Of a stretch of 64,000 nt of DNA, positions 17,274-24,951 are shown piece by piece. Below the pieces are notes generated by a model. That model saw nothing but the letters and a program-made list of their open reading frames with translations, made no database searches and had not been told where the DNA came from. Numbering within the stretch: position 1 is the stretch's first letter; every line of letters starts with the position of its first letter. The DNA lies in contig NZ_JAYEER010000004.1 of NCBI RefSeq assembly GCF_034653355.1, positions 1,116,001-1,180,000 of the forward strand, read 5' to 3'. Both the position numbers and the translations under genes were made by a program. The stretch comes from Nitrospirillum sp034653355. GTDB taxonomy: Bacteria; Pseudomonadota; Alphaproteobacteria; Azospirillales; Azospirillaceae.

Positions 17274-18332
17274 ATGAGCGACGTCGAACACGGCCAGGAC
17301 GGCCTTCCCCCCGATGAGGACACGGTGACCGGTGCCGCCGGCCCCGAGCACGCGGCGCAGGAGGCGCCCGAGGGTGAGGAAGAGTACCTGGACGATGAGG
17401 ACGACTACGAGGATGAGGGGGAGGAGGGCCCGGCCCTGGCCCCCATGCGCTGCGGCTTCGTCGCCCTGGTGGGCGCGCCCAACGCCGGCAAGTCCACCCT
17501 GCTGAACGCGGCGGTGGGCAGCAAGGTGTCCATCGTCAGCCCCAAGGTGCAGACCACCCGGTCGCGCGTGCTGGGCATCGGCATGCATGACCGCGCCCAG
17601 ATCCTGTTCGTCGACCTGCCCGGCATCTTCACGCCCAAGAAGCGGCTGGAGCGCGCCATGGTGGCCGCCGCCTGGTCGGGGGCGGAGGAGGCGGACCTGG
17701 TGGCCGTGCTGGTCGATGCCTCGCGCCGCGTGGATGACGACACCAACGCCATCATCCAGCGCCTGAAGGACAGCAACCGCCAGGCCATCCTGATCCTGAA
17801 CAAGATCGACCTGATCCCCTATGAGCGGCTGCTGGAACTGGCGGCGCGCTTCAACGAGACGGGCGTGTTCACCGACATCTTCATGATCTCCGCCCTGACC
17901 GGCGACGGCCTGAAGGACTTCCTGGACAAGCTGGCCGCCCGCCTGCCGGAAGGCCCCTGGCTGTTCCCGGAGGACCAGCTGTCCGACATGCCGCAGCGCC
18001 TGCTGGCCGCCGAGATCACGCGCGAGAAGCTGTTCCTGCAGTTGCACCAGGAACTGCCCTACGCCGTCGCGGTGGAGACCGAGGCGTGGGAGGAGTTCGA
18101 GGACGGCTCCGTCAAGATTTCCCAGATCGTCTACGTCCAGCGTCCCAACCAGAAGGCCATCGTGCTGGGCAAGGGCGGCAGCAAAATCAAGGCCATCGGC
18201 GCCGCCGCCCGCGTGGAGCTTGAGGAAATCCTGGACCGCCGCGTGCACGTCATGCTGTTCGTGAAGGTGCGCGAGGACTGGGCCGAGAAGCCCGACAGCT
18301 ACAGCCAGTGGGGGCTGGACTTCAACGCGTGA
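17274..18332 (+). CDS. era: GTPase Era with acidic N-terminal extension
   Basis: Ribosome-assembly GTPase that binds the 3' end of 16S rRNA. The 352-aa protein has G1 GAPNAGKST, G3 DLPG, G4 NKID and a C-terminal KH domain (IVLGKGGSKIKAIG). The first ~57 residues are an extra, strongly acidic segment (EEEYLDDEDDYEDEGEE) before the normal start of the G domain (MRCGFVALVGAP); Era is usually about 300 aa. ATG 17274 follows GAGG by 9 bp; a GTG codon sits directly before it. rnc and recO, its usual neighbours, are 11 kb and 9 kb away. Confidence 0.95.
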   Translation: MSDVEHGQDGLPPDEDTVTGAAGPEHAAQEAPEGEEEYLDDEDDYEDEGEEGPALAPMRCGFVALVGAPNAGKSTLLNAAVGSKVSIVSPKVQTTRSRVLGIGMHDRAQILFVDLPGIFTPKKRLERAMVAAAWSGAEEADLVAVLVDASRRVDDDTNAIIQRLKDSNRQAILILNKIDLIPYERLLELAARFNETGVFTDIFMISALTGDGLKDFLDKLAARLPEGPWLFPEDQLSDMPQRLLAAEITREKLFLQLHQELPYAVAVETEAWEEFEDGSVKISQIVYVQRPNQKAIVLGKGGSKIKAIGAAARVELEEILDRRVHVMLFVKVREDWAEKPDSYSQWGLDFNA

Positions 18333-18454
18333 GGTAGACGCTATCTCAACAGGCTGTATTTTGAAGAGAGACGCCCTTTCGTCGCCACTTTTATACGCCA
18401 TATTTATCTCGCGCGGCCTATGGCACGCGGGGATGGTCGATTAGGAGACGGATT

Positions 18455-18643
18455 ATGTCCTTTCAATTAGCATTAAAGCGTGGTGAGCTTGCTGTGCTTG
18501 AAGAGAAACGAGCCAACATGTGCGACGCCATAAGGATGCGGGAGCCCTATGCTCTAGAAGAGGACTATCGCGCTGAAGCCTATGAGGTGGGGTGTAGGCT
18601 CGCTGAACTTCAGAAGCAACTTGGGCAGCAGGTGACTTTCTGA
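18455..18643 (+). CDS. Small hypothetical protein
   Basis: 62-aa reading frame (starts MSFQLALKRGELAVLEEK, ends QLGQQVTF) with a strong ribosome site (AGGAGACGG) seven bases before the ATG. It is charged, mostly helical in character, with no signal peptide and two cysteines. Codon use is less GC-rich than the neighbouring genes (AAAGCGTGG, TTAGCATTA), which suggests recent acquisition or weak expression. No family was recognised. It sits alone between era and the copper promoter. Confidence 0.5.
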   Translation: MSFQLALKRGELAVLEEKRANMCDAIRMREPYALEEDYRAEAYEVGCRLAELQKQLGQQVTF

Positions 18644-18700
18644 GCTTTCCCTTGGGTCGGTTCGGCCGTTTATAGGTTTGTTAGCAAGTTAAATACGACC

Positions 18701-18731
18701 TTGACCCTCCCACGATGGGAGGGTCTATCTA
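18701..18731 (+). promoter_or_regulatory. CueR-type copper-responsive promoter of copA
   Basis: A -35 TTGACC (18701-18706) and a -10 TATCTA (18726-18731) are separated by 19 bp, the over-long spacer typical of MerR-family promoters. The spacer holds a perfect dyad GACCCTCCC-N5-GGGAGGGTC (18703-18725), matching known CueR/MerR operators in sequence and position. A leader of about 20 nt leads to the copA ATG. The regulator is presumably the CueR encoded at 23116. Confidence 0.88.
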
Positions 18732-18759
18732 TGTGGGACATCTCGTCGAGGAGACTGAA

Positions 18760-21249
18760 ATGTCCCATGTCGCCGCCGTTCCGCCTGCCGCCCCCGGCAC
18801 CGTTGACATCCCCATAGCGGGGATGACCTGTGCCGGCTGCGTGCGCCGGGTGGAGAAGGCGATCGCCGCCGTGCCGGGTGTGGCCAATGCCGCCGTGAAC
18901 CTGGCGGCGGAGCGCGCGCATGTGGAACTGGCCGAAGGCGGGCGCCTGCCTGACGTGGTCGAGGCCATCGCCAAGGCTGGGTACGACGCCGGCACCCACA
19001 CCGTTGAGCTCGCCATCCAGGGCATGACCTGCGCCGGTTGCGTGGCGCGGGTGGAAAAGGCGCTGCGCGCGGCGCCGGGCGTGGTGGAAGCCACGGTGAA
19101 CCTGGCGACGGAGCGGGCCAGCGTGGTGCTGGTCGATGGCGCCGATGTCGCGGCCGTGGCGGGTGCGGCCATCAGGATCGGCTATGAGGCCAAGCCCCTG
19201 GGCCAGGAGGACGCGGCCGCGCAGACGGACCGGGAGCGGGAGGCGCGGGCAGCGGAGATTGGTGCTCTGAGGCGGGCCGTGGCGCTCGCCGCCATCGCCA
19301 CCGTGCCCCTGTTCGCGGTGGAGATGGCGCGCCACGTCGTGCCCGGCTTCCATCACTGGCTGACTGGCACGGTGGGGGAGCAGGCGTGGCGCTGGGTCAG
19401 CCTGGTGCTGGCGGCCTTCGTCCTGGCCGTGCCCGGCGGACGCTTCTTCGCCAAGGGCGTGCCCAACCTGGTGCGGGCCACGCCCGACATGAATTCCCTG
19501 GTGGCGCTGGGGGCGGGGGCCGCCTTCCTCTATTCCACCGTGGCCACGGTGGCGCCGCAGGTTTTGCCGGCGGGCACCGACAACGTCTATTTCGAGGCGG
19601 CGGCCGTCATCGTCACCCTGATCCTGGTGGGCCGGCTGTTCGAGGCGCGCGCCAAGGGCCGCACCAGCGAGGCCATCAAGCGCCTGCTGACCCTGCAGGC
19701 CAAGACGGCGCGGGTCGAGCGCGACGGCCGGACGGTGGAACTGCCCATCGCGCAGGTGGTGGTGGGTGACATCGTGCTGGTGCGCCCCGGCGAGCGCGTG
19801 CCTGTGGACGGCAGCGTGACGGGCGGATCGTCCTTCGTGGATGAGAGCATGATCACCGGCGAGCCCGTGCCGGTGGAGAAGGGGCCCGGCGCGCCGGTTG
19901 TCGGCGGCACGGTCAACAAGGCGGGATCCTTCCGCTTCCGGGCGGAGAAGGTGGGGGCGGCCACCCTGCTGTCCCAGATCGTGCGCATGGTGGAGACGGC
20001 GCAGGGCGCCAAGCTGCCCATCCAGGCCGCGGTGGACCAGGTGACGGCCTGGTTCGTGCCGGCGGTCATGGCGGCGGCGTTGCTGACCTTCGCCGCCTGG
20101 TACTTCTTCGGGCCCGGGCCGCAGCTCAGCTACGCCCTGGTCAACGCCGTGGCCGTGCTGATCATCGCCTGCCCCTGCGCCATGGGCCTGGCCACCCCCA
20201 CCTCCATCATGGTGGGCACGGGCAAGGCGGCGGAGCTGGGCATCCTGTTCCGCCAGGGCGATGCCTTGCAGGGCCTGCGCGACGTGCGCGCCGTGGCCTT
20301 CGACAAGACCCGCACCCTGACCCTGGGGCAGCCCACCCTGACCGATTTGGCGGTGACGGGCGGATTCGCCGAGGATGAGGTGCTGCGCCTGGTGGCGGCG
20401 GTGGAGATGCTGTCCGAACATCCCATCGCCCAGGCCATCGTGGCCGGCGCCCGGGGGCGCGGCCTGGCCCTGGCGTTGGCGGACGGCTTCCGCGCCGAAG
20501 CCGGCTTCGGCGCGCAGGCCACGGTCGAGGGGCGCGTCGTGGCCGTGGGCGCCGACCGCTACATGACCCGCCTGGGCATCGGCGTGGCGCCGGTGGCGGA
20601 GGCCGCCGCCCGGCTGGGCGGGGAGGGCAAGAGCCCGCTCTACGCCGCCATCGACGGCCGGCTGGCCGCCATCCTGGCCGTGGCGGACCCGGTGAGGCCC
20701 GAGGCGGCCGAGGTGGTGCGCACGCTGCACGGCGCCGGTCTGACGGTCATCATGGTCACCGGCGACAACCGCCGCACGGCGGAGGCCGTGGCCAAGGCGC
20801 TGGGCATCGATGAGGTGGCGGCGGAGGTGCTGCCGGAGGGCAAGGTGGCGGCGGTGAAGGAATTGCAGCGGCGCCACGGCCGCGTCGCCTTCGCCGGCGA
20901 TGGCGTGAACGACGCCCCGGCCCTGGCCACGGCGGACGTCGGCCTGGCCATGGGCGCCGGCACCGACATCGCCATCGAGGCGGCCGACGTGGTGCTGGTG
21001 CGGGGCGACCTGCGCGGCGTGGCCACAGCCATCGCCCTCAGCCGCGCCGTGCTGGGCAACATCCGCCAGAACCTGGCCTGGGCCTTCGGCTACAACGTGG
21101 TGCTGATCCCGCTGGCCGCCGGGCTGCTCTATCCCCTCACCGGCTGGCTGCTGTCGCCCATGGTGGCGGCCGGGGCCATGGCCCTGTCCAGCGTGAGCGT
21201 GCTGACCAACGCCCTGCGCCTGCGCCGCTTCCGGGCGCCCGGCTCATGA
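18760..21249 (+). CDS. copA: Copper-exporting P1B-type ATPase (DKTGT motif altered)
   Basis: 829-aa Cu+ pump. Two N-terminal metal domains carry GMTCAGC (C24/C27 and C91/C94). The transport motif is CPC at 471-473, with TGEPVPVEK, SEHPIAQ, TGDN and GDGVNDAPAL all present. The phosphorylation motif reads DKTRT, not DKTGT: Asp515 and Lys516 are intact but the invariant Gly is Arg518 (codon CGC, 20311-20313), which may inactivate the pump or be a sequencing error. Start at ATG 18760 after GAGGAG; the frame is open further upstream but that part is the promoter. Driven by the CueR-type site just upstream. Confidence 0.94.
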   Translation: MSHVAAVPPAAPGTVDIPIAGMTCAGCVRRVEKAIAAVPGVANAAVNLAAERAHVELAEGGRLPDVVEAIAKAGYDAGTHTVELAIQGMTCAGCVARVEKALRAAPGVVEATVNLATERASVVLVDGADVAAVAGAAIRIGYEAKPLGQEDAAAQTDREREARAAEIGALRRAVALAAIATVPLFAVEMARHVVPGFHHWLTGTVGEQAWRWVSLVLAAFVLAVPGGRFFAKGVPNLVRATPDMNSLVALGAGAAFLYSTVATVAPQVLPAGTDNVYFEAAAVIVTLILVGRLFEARAKGRTSEAIKRLLTLQAKTARVERDGRTVELPIAQVVVGDIVLVRPGERVPVDGSVTGGSSFVDESMITGEPVPVEKGPGAPVVGGTVNKAGSFRFRAEKVGAATLLSQIVRMVETAQGAKLPIQAAVDQVTAWFVPAVMAAALLTFAAWYFFGPGPQLSYALVNAVAVLIIACPCAMGLATPTSIMVGTGKAAELGILFRQGDALQGLRDVRAVAFDKTRTLTLGQPTLTDLAVTGGFAEDEVLRLVAAVEMLSEHPIAQAIVAGARGRGLALALADGFRAEAGFGAQATVEGRVVAVGADRYMTRLGIGVAPVAEAAARLGGEGKSPLYAAIDGRLAAILAVADPVRPEAAEVVRTLHGAGLTVIMVTGDNRRTAEAVAKALGIDEVAAEVLPEGKVAAVKELQRRHGRVAFAGDGVNDAPALATADVGLAMGAGTDIAIEAADVVLVRGDLRGVATAIALSRAVLGNIRQNLAWAFGYNVVLIPLAAGLLYPLTGWLLSPMVAAGAMALSSVSVLTNALRLRRFRAPGS

Positions 21250-21331
21250 CCGGCACCCGTGCGCGGGACCGGTCTTGTGGTGTACGGTCCTGGGATGGTT
21301 TCAGCCCCTGGATGACGTAGGAAAGCGACGT

Positions 21332-23119
21332 ATGCCCACCGTGGGAGAGGTCTTGGCCGTGGCCCTGGACCATCACCAGTCCGGCCGCCTGGATCAGGCG
21401 GAGGACCTGTACGGCCAGATCCTGCGCGCCATGCCGGATTGCGCCGACGCCTTGCACCTGCAGGGCGTGTTGTTCGTCCAGACCGGCCGCGCCGCGGGGG
21501 GTGAGACCCTGATCGCCCAGGCCATCGCGCTGGACGGGGCCAATGTCGACTATCGCGCCAACCTGGCCCAGGCCCAGCGCCAGCGGGGCGACCGGGTGGC
21601 CGCCCTGGCCACCTATGGCCAGGTCGTGGCCTTGGCGCCGCGCCATGGCCCGGCGCACCTCGCCCGCGCCCAGATCCTGGAGGATTTGGGCCGGGTGGAG
21701 GAGGCCGCCGACACCTACCGGCTGCTGACCCGCTTGCCCTACCAGCTGGCCGAGGCCCAGCTGGGCCTGGGCCGCTGCCTGCTGCGCCTGGACAGGAAGG
21801 AGGAGGCGGAGGCCGCCTTCCGTGCCGCCCTGGCGGTGGCGCCGGATGAGGTGGTGGCGCTGGTCAATCTGGGGGATCTGCTGCGCCAGCGGGGCGGGCA
21901 TGAGGACGAGGCCGCCAGCCTGCTGGACCATGCCCTGCGGTTGCGGCCCGGCCTGTTCGAGGCGGCCGCCAGCCGGGCGGAGCTGCATGCGGCGATGGGG
22001 GACATGGCGGCGGCGGCCGAGGCGGCGCGCGGCCTGATCGCCGCCCACCCCACCCGGCCAGAGCCCTACGGCATCCTGGCCCGCGCGCTGCGCTACCAGG
22101 GATATACGGCCGACGCGCTGAAGGTCGGCGCCCGGCACCTGACCCTGACCCCGGATGATCCGGAGGTGGCCATGAGCATGGCATGCTGCCACCTGCGCCT
22201 GGGCGATTACCGCGCCGGGTTTCCCCTGTATCGCCGGCGCTGGCATCTGATGCCCCTGCCGCGGCGCCACCAGGGTGTGCCTGAGTGGGACGGCCGCGCC
22301 CTTCCCGGCAAGAGCCTGGTGGTTTGGGACGAGCAGGGCGCCGGCGACACCATAAGCATGCTGCGCCTGCTGCCCCAGGCGGCGGCCCGGGTGGGGCGGC
22401 TGTTGTTCGAATCCCCGCACGCGCTCTCGGCGCTCTGGCCACCCGCGCTATGGCCCGGCCAGCGGCCGGGGGACGTGGTGCTGCGCGGCCAGCCCTTGCC
22501 GCTGGCGCCCGATTATCAGATCGCCATGATGGATCTGCCGGAGGCCCTGGGCCTGACGGTGGACACCATCCCGTGGAACGGACCCTATCTGGGGGCGGCG
22601 CCGGAGCGGGTGGCGGCGTGGCGGGCGCGCCTGGCGGACGTGCCCGGCCGCCGCGTGGGCCTGCTGTGGGCGGGCAATCCCCAGTTCCCCGTCGATGCCT
22701 GGCGCTCACCGGGCCTGCGGGCGCTGCTGCCCCTGCTGGAGGCACATCCCGACGTGACCTTCATCGGCCTGCAGCGGCCGGAGGGCAGGGGCGCCGTCGA
22801 TGGGCTGACGCCGCCGCCCAACCTGTTGAACCTGGCGCCGGAGGTGCGCGATTGGCCGGACACCGCGGCCATCATGACCTTGCTGGATCTGGTGATCACC
22901 CCGGACACCGGGCCCGCCCATGTGGCGGGTGCCCTGGGCCGGCCGGTATGGACCATGGTGATCACCGACGCGGACTGGCGATGGATGGACAACCGGGCGG
23001 ACACCCCCTGGTACCCCAGCATGCGCCTGTTTCGCCAGGCCACGCTGGGGGACTGGGCGCCGGTGGTGGCGGCCATGAGCACGGCCCTGGCGGCCATCCA
23101 TGAGGAACGCGGGTCATGA
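21332..23119 (+). CDS. TPR protein with C-terminal GT9/GT41-like glycosyltransferase domain
   Basis: 595-aa cytoplasmic protein. Residues 1 to about 280 are tandem TPR repeats (for example AEAAFRAALAVAPDEVVALVN). The C-terminal half resembles the TPR-linked glycosyltransferases common in Azospirillum-type genomes, with GKSLVVWDEQGAGDTI and the signature ITPDTGPAHVAGALGRPVW. Acceptor and sugar are unknown. The ATG at 21332 follows TAGGAAAG. Its stop overlaps the cueR start by 4 bp (ATGA), so it sits between copA and cueR in what may be one copper-inducible transcript; why is unclear. Confidence 0.75.
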   Translation: MPTVGEVLAVALDHHQSGRLDQAEDLYGQILRAMPDCADALHLQGVLFVQTGRAAGGETLIAQAIALDGANVDYRANLAQAQRQRGDRVAALATYGQVVALAPRHGPAHLARAQILEDLGRVEEAADTYRLLTRLPYQLAEAQLGLGRCLLRLDRKEEAEAAFRAALAVAPDEVVALVNLGDLLRQRGGHEDEAASLLDHALRLRPGLFEAAASRAELHAAMGDMAAAAEAARGLIAAHPTRPEPYGILARALRYQGYTADALKVGARHLTLTPDDPEVAMSMACCHLRLGDYRAGFPLYRRRWHLMPLPRRHQGVPEWDGRALPGKSLVVWDEQGAGDTISMLRLLPQAAARVGRLLFESPHALSALWPPALWPGQRPGDVVLRGQPLPLAPDYQIAMMDLPEALGLTVDTIPWNGPYLGAAPERVAAWRARLADVPGRRVGLLWAGNPQFPVDAWRSPGLRALLPLLEAHPDVTFIGLQRPEGRGAVDGLTPPPNLLNLAPEVRDWPDTAAIMTLLDLVITPDTGPAHVAGALGRPVWTMVITDADWRWMDNRADTPWYPSMRLFRQATLGDWAPVVAAMSTALAAIHEERGS

Positions 23120-23544
23120 ACATTGGACAGGCGGCCAAGGCCTCGGGCGTCAGCGTCAAGATGATCCGCTACTACGATGAGGTCGGCCTGGTACGGCCGG
23201 CCGGCCGCTCGGAGGGCAACTACCGCGAGTACGAGGCCCGCGAAATCAATGAGCTGCGCTTCATCAGGCGCGCGCGGGGCCTGGGTTTCGATATGGAGGA
23301 GATCGCCCAGCTGCTGTCCTTGTGGCGCGATCGCGGGCGCCCCAGCCGCGACGTGAAGGCCATCGCCCAGCGCCATCTGGCGAACCTGGATACCCGCATC
23401 CGGGAGATGCAGTCCATGGCGGACACGCTGCGCCACTTGGCCCATTGCTGCGCCGGCGACGACCGGCCCGACTGCCCCATCCTGGAGGATCTGGGCGGAT
23501 GGGAGGCCGGCGACCTCGGCCCGGTGGTTGGCCCCGGCGGCTGA
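23116..23544 (+). CDS. cueR: Cu(I)-responsive MerR-family regulator CueR
   Basis: 142-aa regulator. The N-terminal winged helix is MNIGQAAKASGVSVKMIRYYDEVGL, written in part as MNIGQAAKASG (1-11) and IRYYDEVGL (17-25). A dimerisation helix follows, and the metal loop has C112 and C120 (CCAGDDRPDCPI). S77 matches the residue that marks monovalent-metal CueR rather than ZntR. Numbering agrees with E. coli CueR. It overlaps the TPR-glycosyltransferase stop by 4 bp and should activate the copA promoter 4.4 kb upstream. Confidence 0.92.
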   Translation: MNIGQAAKASGVSVKMIRYYDEVGLVRPAGRSEGNYREYEAREINELRFIRRARGLGFDMEEIAQLLSLWRDRGRPSRDVKAIAQRHLANLDTRIREMQSMADTLRHLAHCCAGDDRPDCPILEDLGGWEAGDLGPVVGPGG

Positions 23545-23646
23545 TGGCACGATGATCGATAATTTTCGATGCATATGGTGGTCGACGTGGGGGCGCAGGC
23601 AGCATGACCGCCTCGACATTTCCGGCCAGCCTGCCAAACTGCGTTG

Positions 23647-24033
23647 ATGGACGCTCTTTTCCGCCTGCCGGGCGCCATGCGGCGCGATCCTGAGGTCGAC
23701 GCCTGGTTCGCCCAGGGCGATCCACTGCGCCTGATGATCCAGCCGTGGTTCGAGGCGCTGCGCGGCTGCGGTGACGATGTGCGGGAATTGATTCATGACC
23801 GCCAGCCCACGGCATGCGTCATTGATGCGGCCTTCGCCTATGTCGGCGCCTACACCGCGCATGCCAGCGTGGGCTTCTTCCATGGCGCCGACCTGGACGA
23901 TCCCGCAGGTCTGCTGCAGGGCACCGGCAAGCGCATGCGCCATGTGAAGCTGCGGTGGGGCCAGGCGCACGACACCGCGGCGCTCACGGCGCTAATCGCC
24001 GCCGCCTATCAGGACATGCGGCGGCGCCTCTGA
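23647..24033 (+). CDS. DUF1801 domain protein
   Basis: 128-aa small cytoplasmic protein of the DUF1801 (YdhG-like) family, function unknown. Recognised by VRELIHDRQPTACVIDAAF, GFFHGADLDDPAGLLQGTGK and MRHVKLR, which run through most of the domain. The ATG at 23647 is used (a TTG precedes it directly). It follows cueR by about 100 bp in the same direction; no functional link to copper is evident. Confidence 0.8.
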   Translation: MDALFRLPGAMRRDPEVDAWFAQGDPLRLMIQPWFEALRGCGDDVRELIHDRQPTACVIDAAFAYVGAYTAHASVGFFHGADLDDPAGLLQGTGKRMRHVKLRWGQAHDTAALTALIAAAYQDMRRRL

Positions 24034-24075
24034 AAAAGGCGCCGCCGGGGCGGTCCCAGGCAATGCGTCCGGCCG

Positions 24076-24735
24076 TCACGTCGGCTGCGGCACAATGCGC
24101 AAGTACGGGCGCGGGGCTTCCCAGCCATTGGGGTACAGCGTCTTCGCCTCGGCGTCGGAGACGGAGCCGGCGATGATGACCTTGTCGCCCGGCTGCCAGT
24201 TCACCGGTGTCGCCACGCGATGCTTGGCGGTCAGTTGTATGCTGTCCAGCACGCGCACGATCTCATCGAAGTTGCGGCCGGTGGTCATGGGATAGCTGAG
24301 CATCAGCTTGATGCGCTTGTCGGGGCCGATGATGAACACCGTGCGCACCGTGGCGTTGTCCGCCGCCGTGCGGCCGTCGGAACCGCCGCTGACGTCCTCC
24401 GGCAGCATGTTGTACAGCTTGGCCACCGCCAGGTCGGTGTCGCCGATCATGGGGTAGTTGGGGGCGTACCCTTGCGTCTCGGCGATGTCCTCGGCCCACT
24501 TGGCATGGTTGCCCACGGGGTCGATGCTGAGGCCGATCAGCTTGGTGTTGCGCTTGTCGAACTCGGGCTTCAGCTTGGCCATGTAGCCCAGCTCGGTCGT
24601 GCAGACCGGGGTGAAGTCCTTGGGGTGTGAGAACAAGATGGCCCAGCTGTCGCCGATCCATTCATGGAAATCGATGGGGCCCTCGGTGGTGTCCGCCTTG
24701 AAGTTCGGCGCCACGGAATTGATACGCAGTGACAT
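24076..24735 (-). CDS. 1-Cys peroxiredoxin (Prx6-type)
   Basis: 219-aa thiol peroxidase that reduces H2O2 and organic hydroperoxides. Peroxidatic Cys45 sits in HPKDFTPVCTTELG. The length and C-terminal arm (WQPGDKVIIAG, then PYLRIV) place it in the Prx6 subfamily, which lacks a standard resolving cysteine. A GGAAACAAGGGG ribosome site precedes the ATG. The 216 bp upstream to 24951 are AT-rich and should contain its promoter. Its neighbours are unrelated. Confidence 0.93.
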   Translation of the reverse strand: MSLRINSVAPNFKADTTEGPIDFHEWIGDSWAILFSHPKDFTPVCTTELGYMAKLKPEFDKRNTKLIGLSIDPVGNHAKWAEDIAETQGYAPNYPMIGDTDLAVAKLYNMLPEDVSGGSDGRTAADNATVRTVFIIGPDKRIKLMLSYPMTTGRNFDEIVRVLDSIQLTAKHRVATPVNWQPGDKVIIAGSVSDAEAKTLYPNGWEAPRPYLRIVPQPT

Positions 24736-24951
24736 CCCCTTGTTTCCTTTCCGTTTTCGGGCGTCCCCGGGCGGGGCGCCGGTCCTGTCCTCCTATGGCT
24801 CCTAAATGGTTTGGTATATTGATGAAGAAATTGATTAAACGATACAGCTTAAATTGTCCGGTAGTTAGACCGTCATTATACGATAGGCTGGCATTTTAGA
24901 CGTATGAAAAAACCTTAAGATTGAATTCCCTCAAGATATATATTGCCTAAC
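24736..24951. promoter_or_regulatory. AT-rich intergenic region upstream of the peroxiredoxin
   Basis: 216 bp between the peroxiredoxin start and the end of the diguanylate-cyclase-type gene (both minus strand). From about 24800 the DNA is conspicuously AT-rich (TTGATGAAGAAATTGATTAAA; GATATATATTG near 24935). It should hold the peroxiredoxin promoter. I saw no clear OxyR-type dyad or terminator hairpin. Confidence 0.35.

Noticed and set aside
18715..18759. Upstream start for copA at 18715
   Set aside because: It lies inside the CueR dyad and upstream of the -10 element, so it cannot be in the transcript.
18670..20877. Very long open frame (about 735 codons) antisense to copA
   Set aside because: High-GC third positions create long antisense frames; its His/Arg/Gly-rich sequence has no domain, while the sense strand is an unambiguous P-type ATPase.
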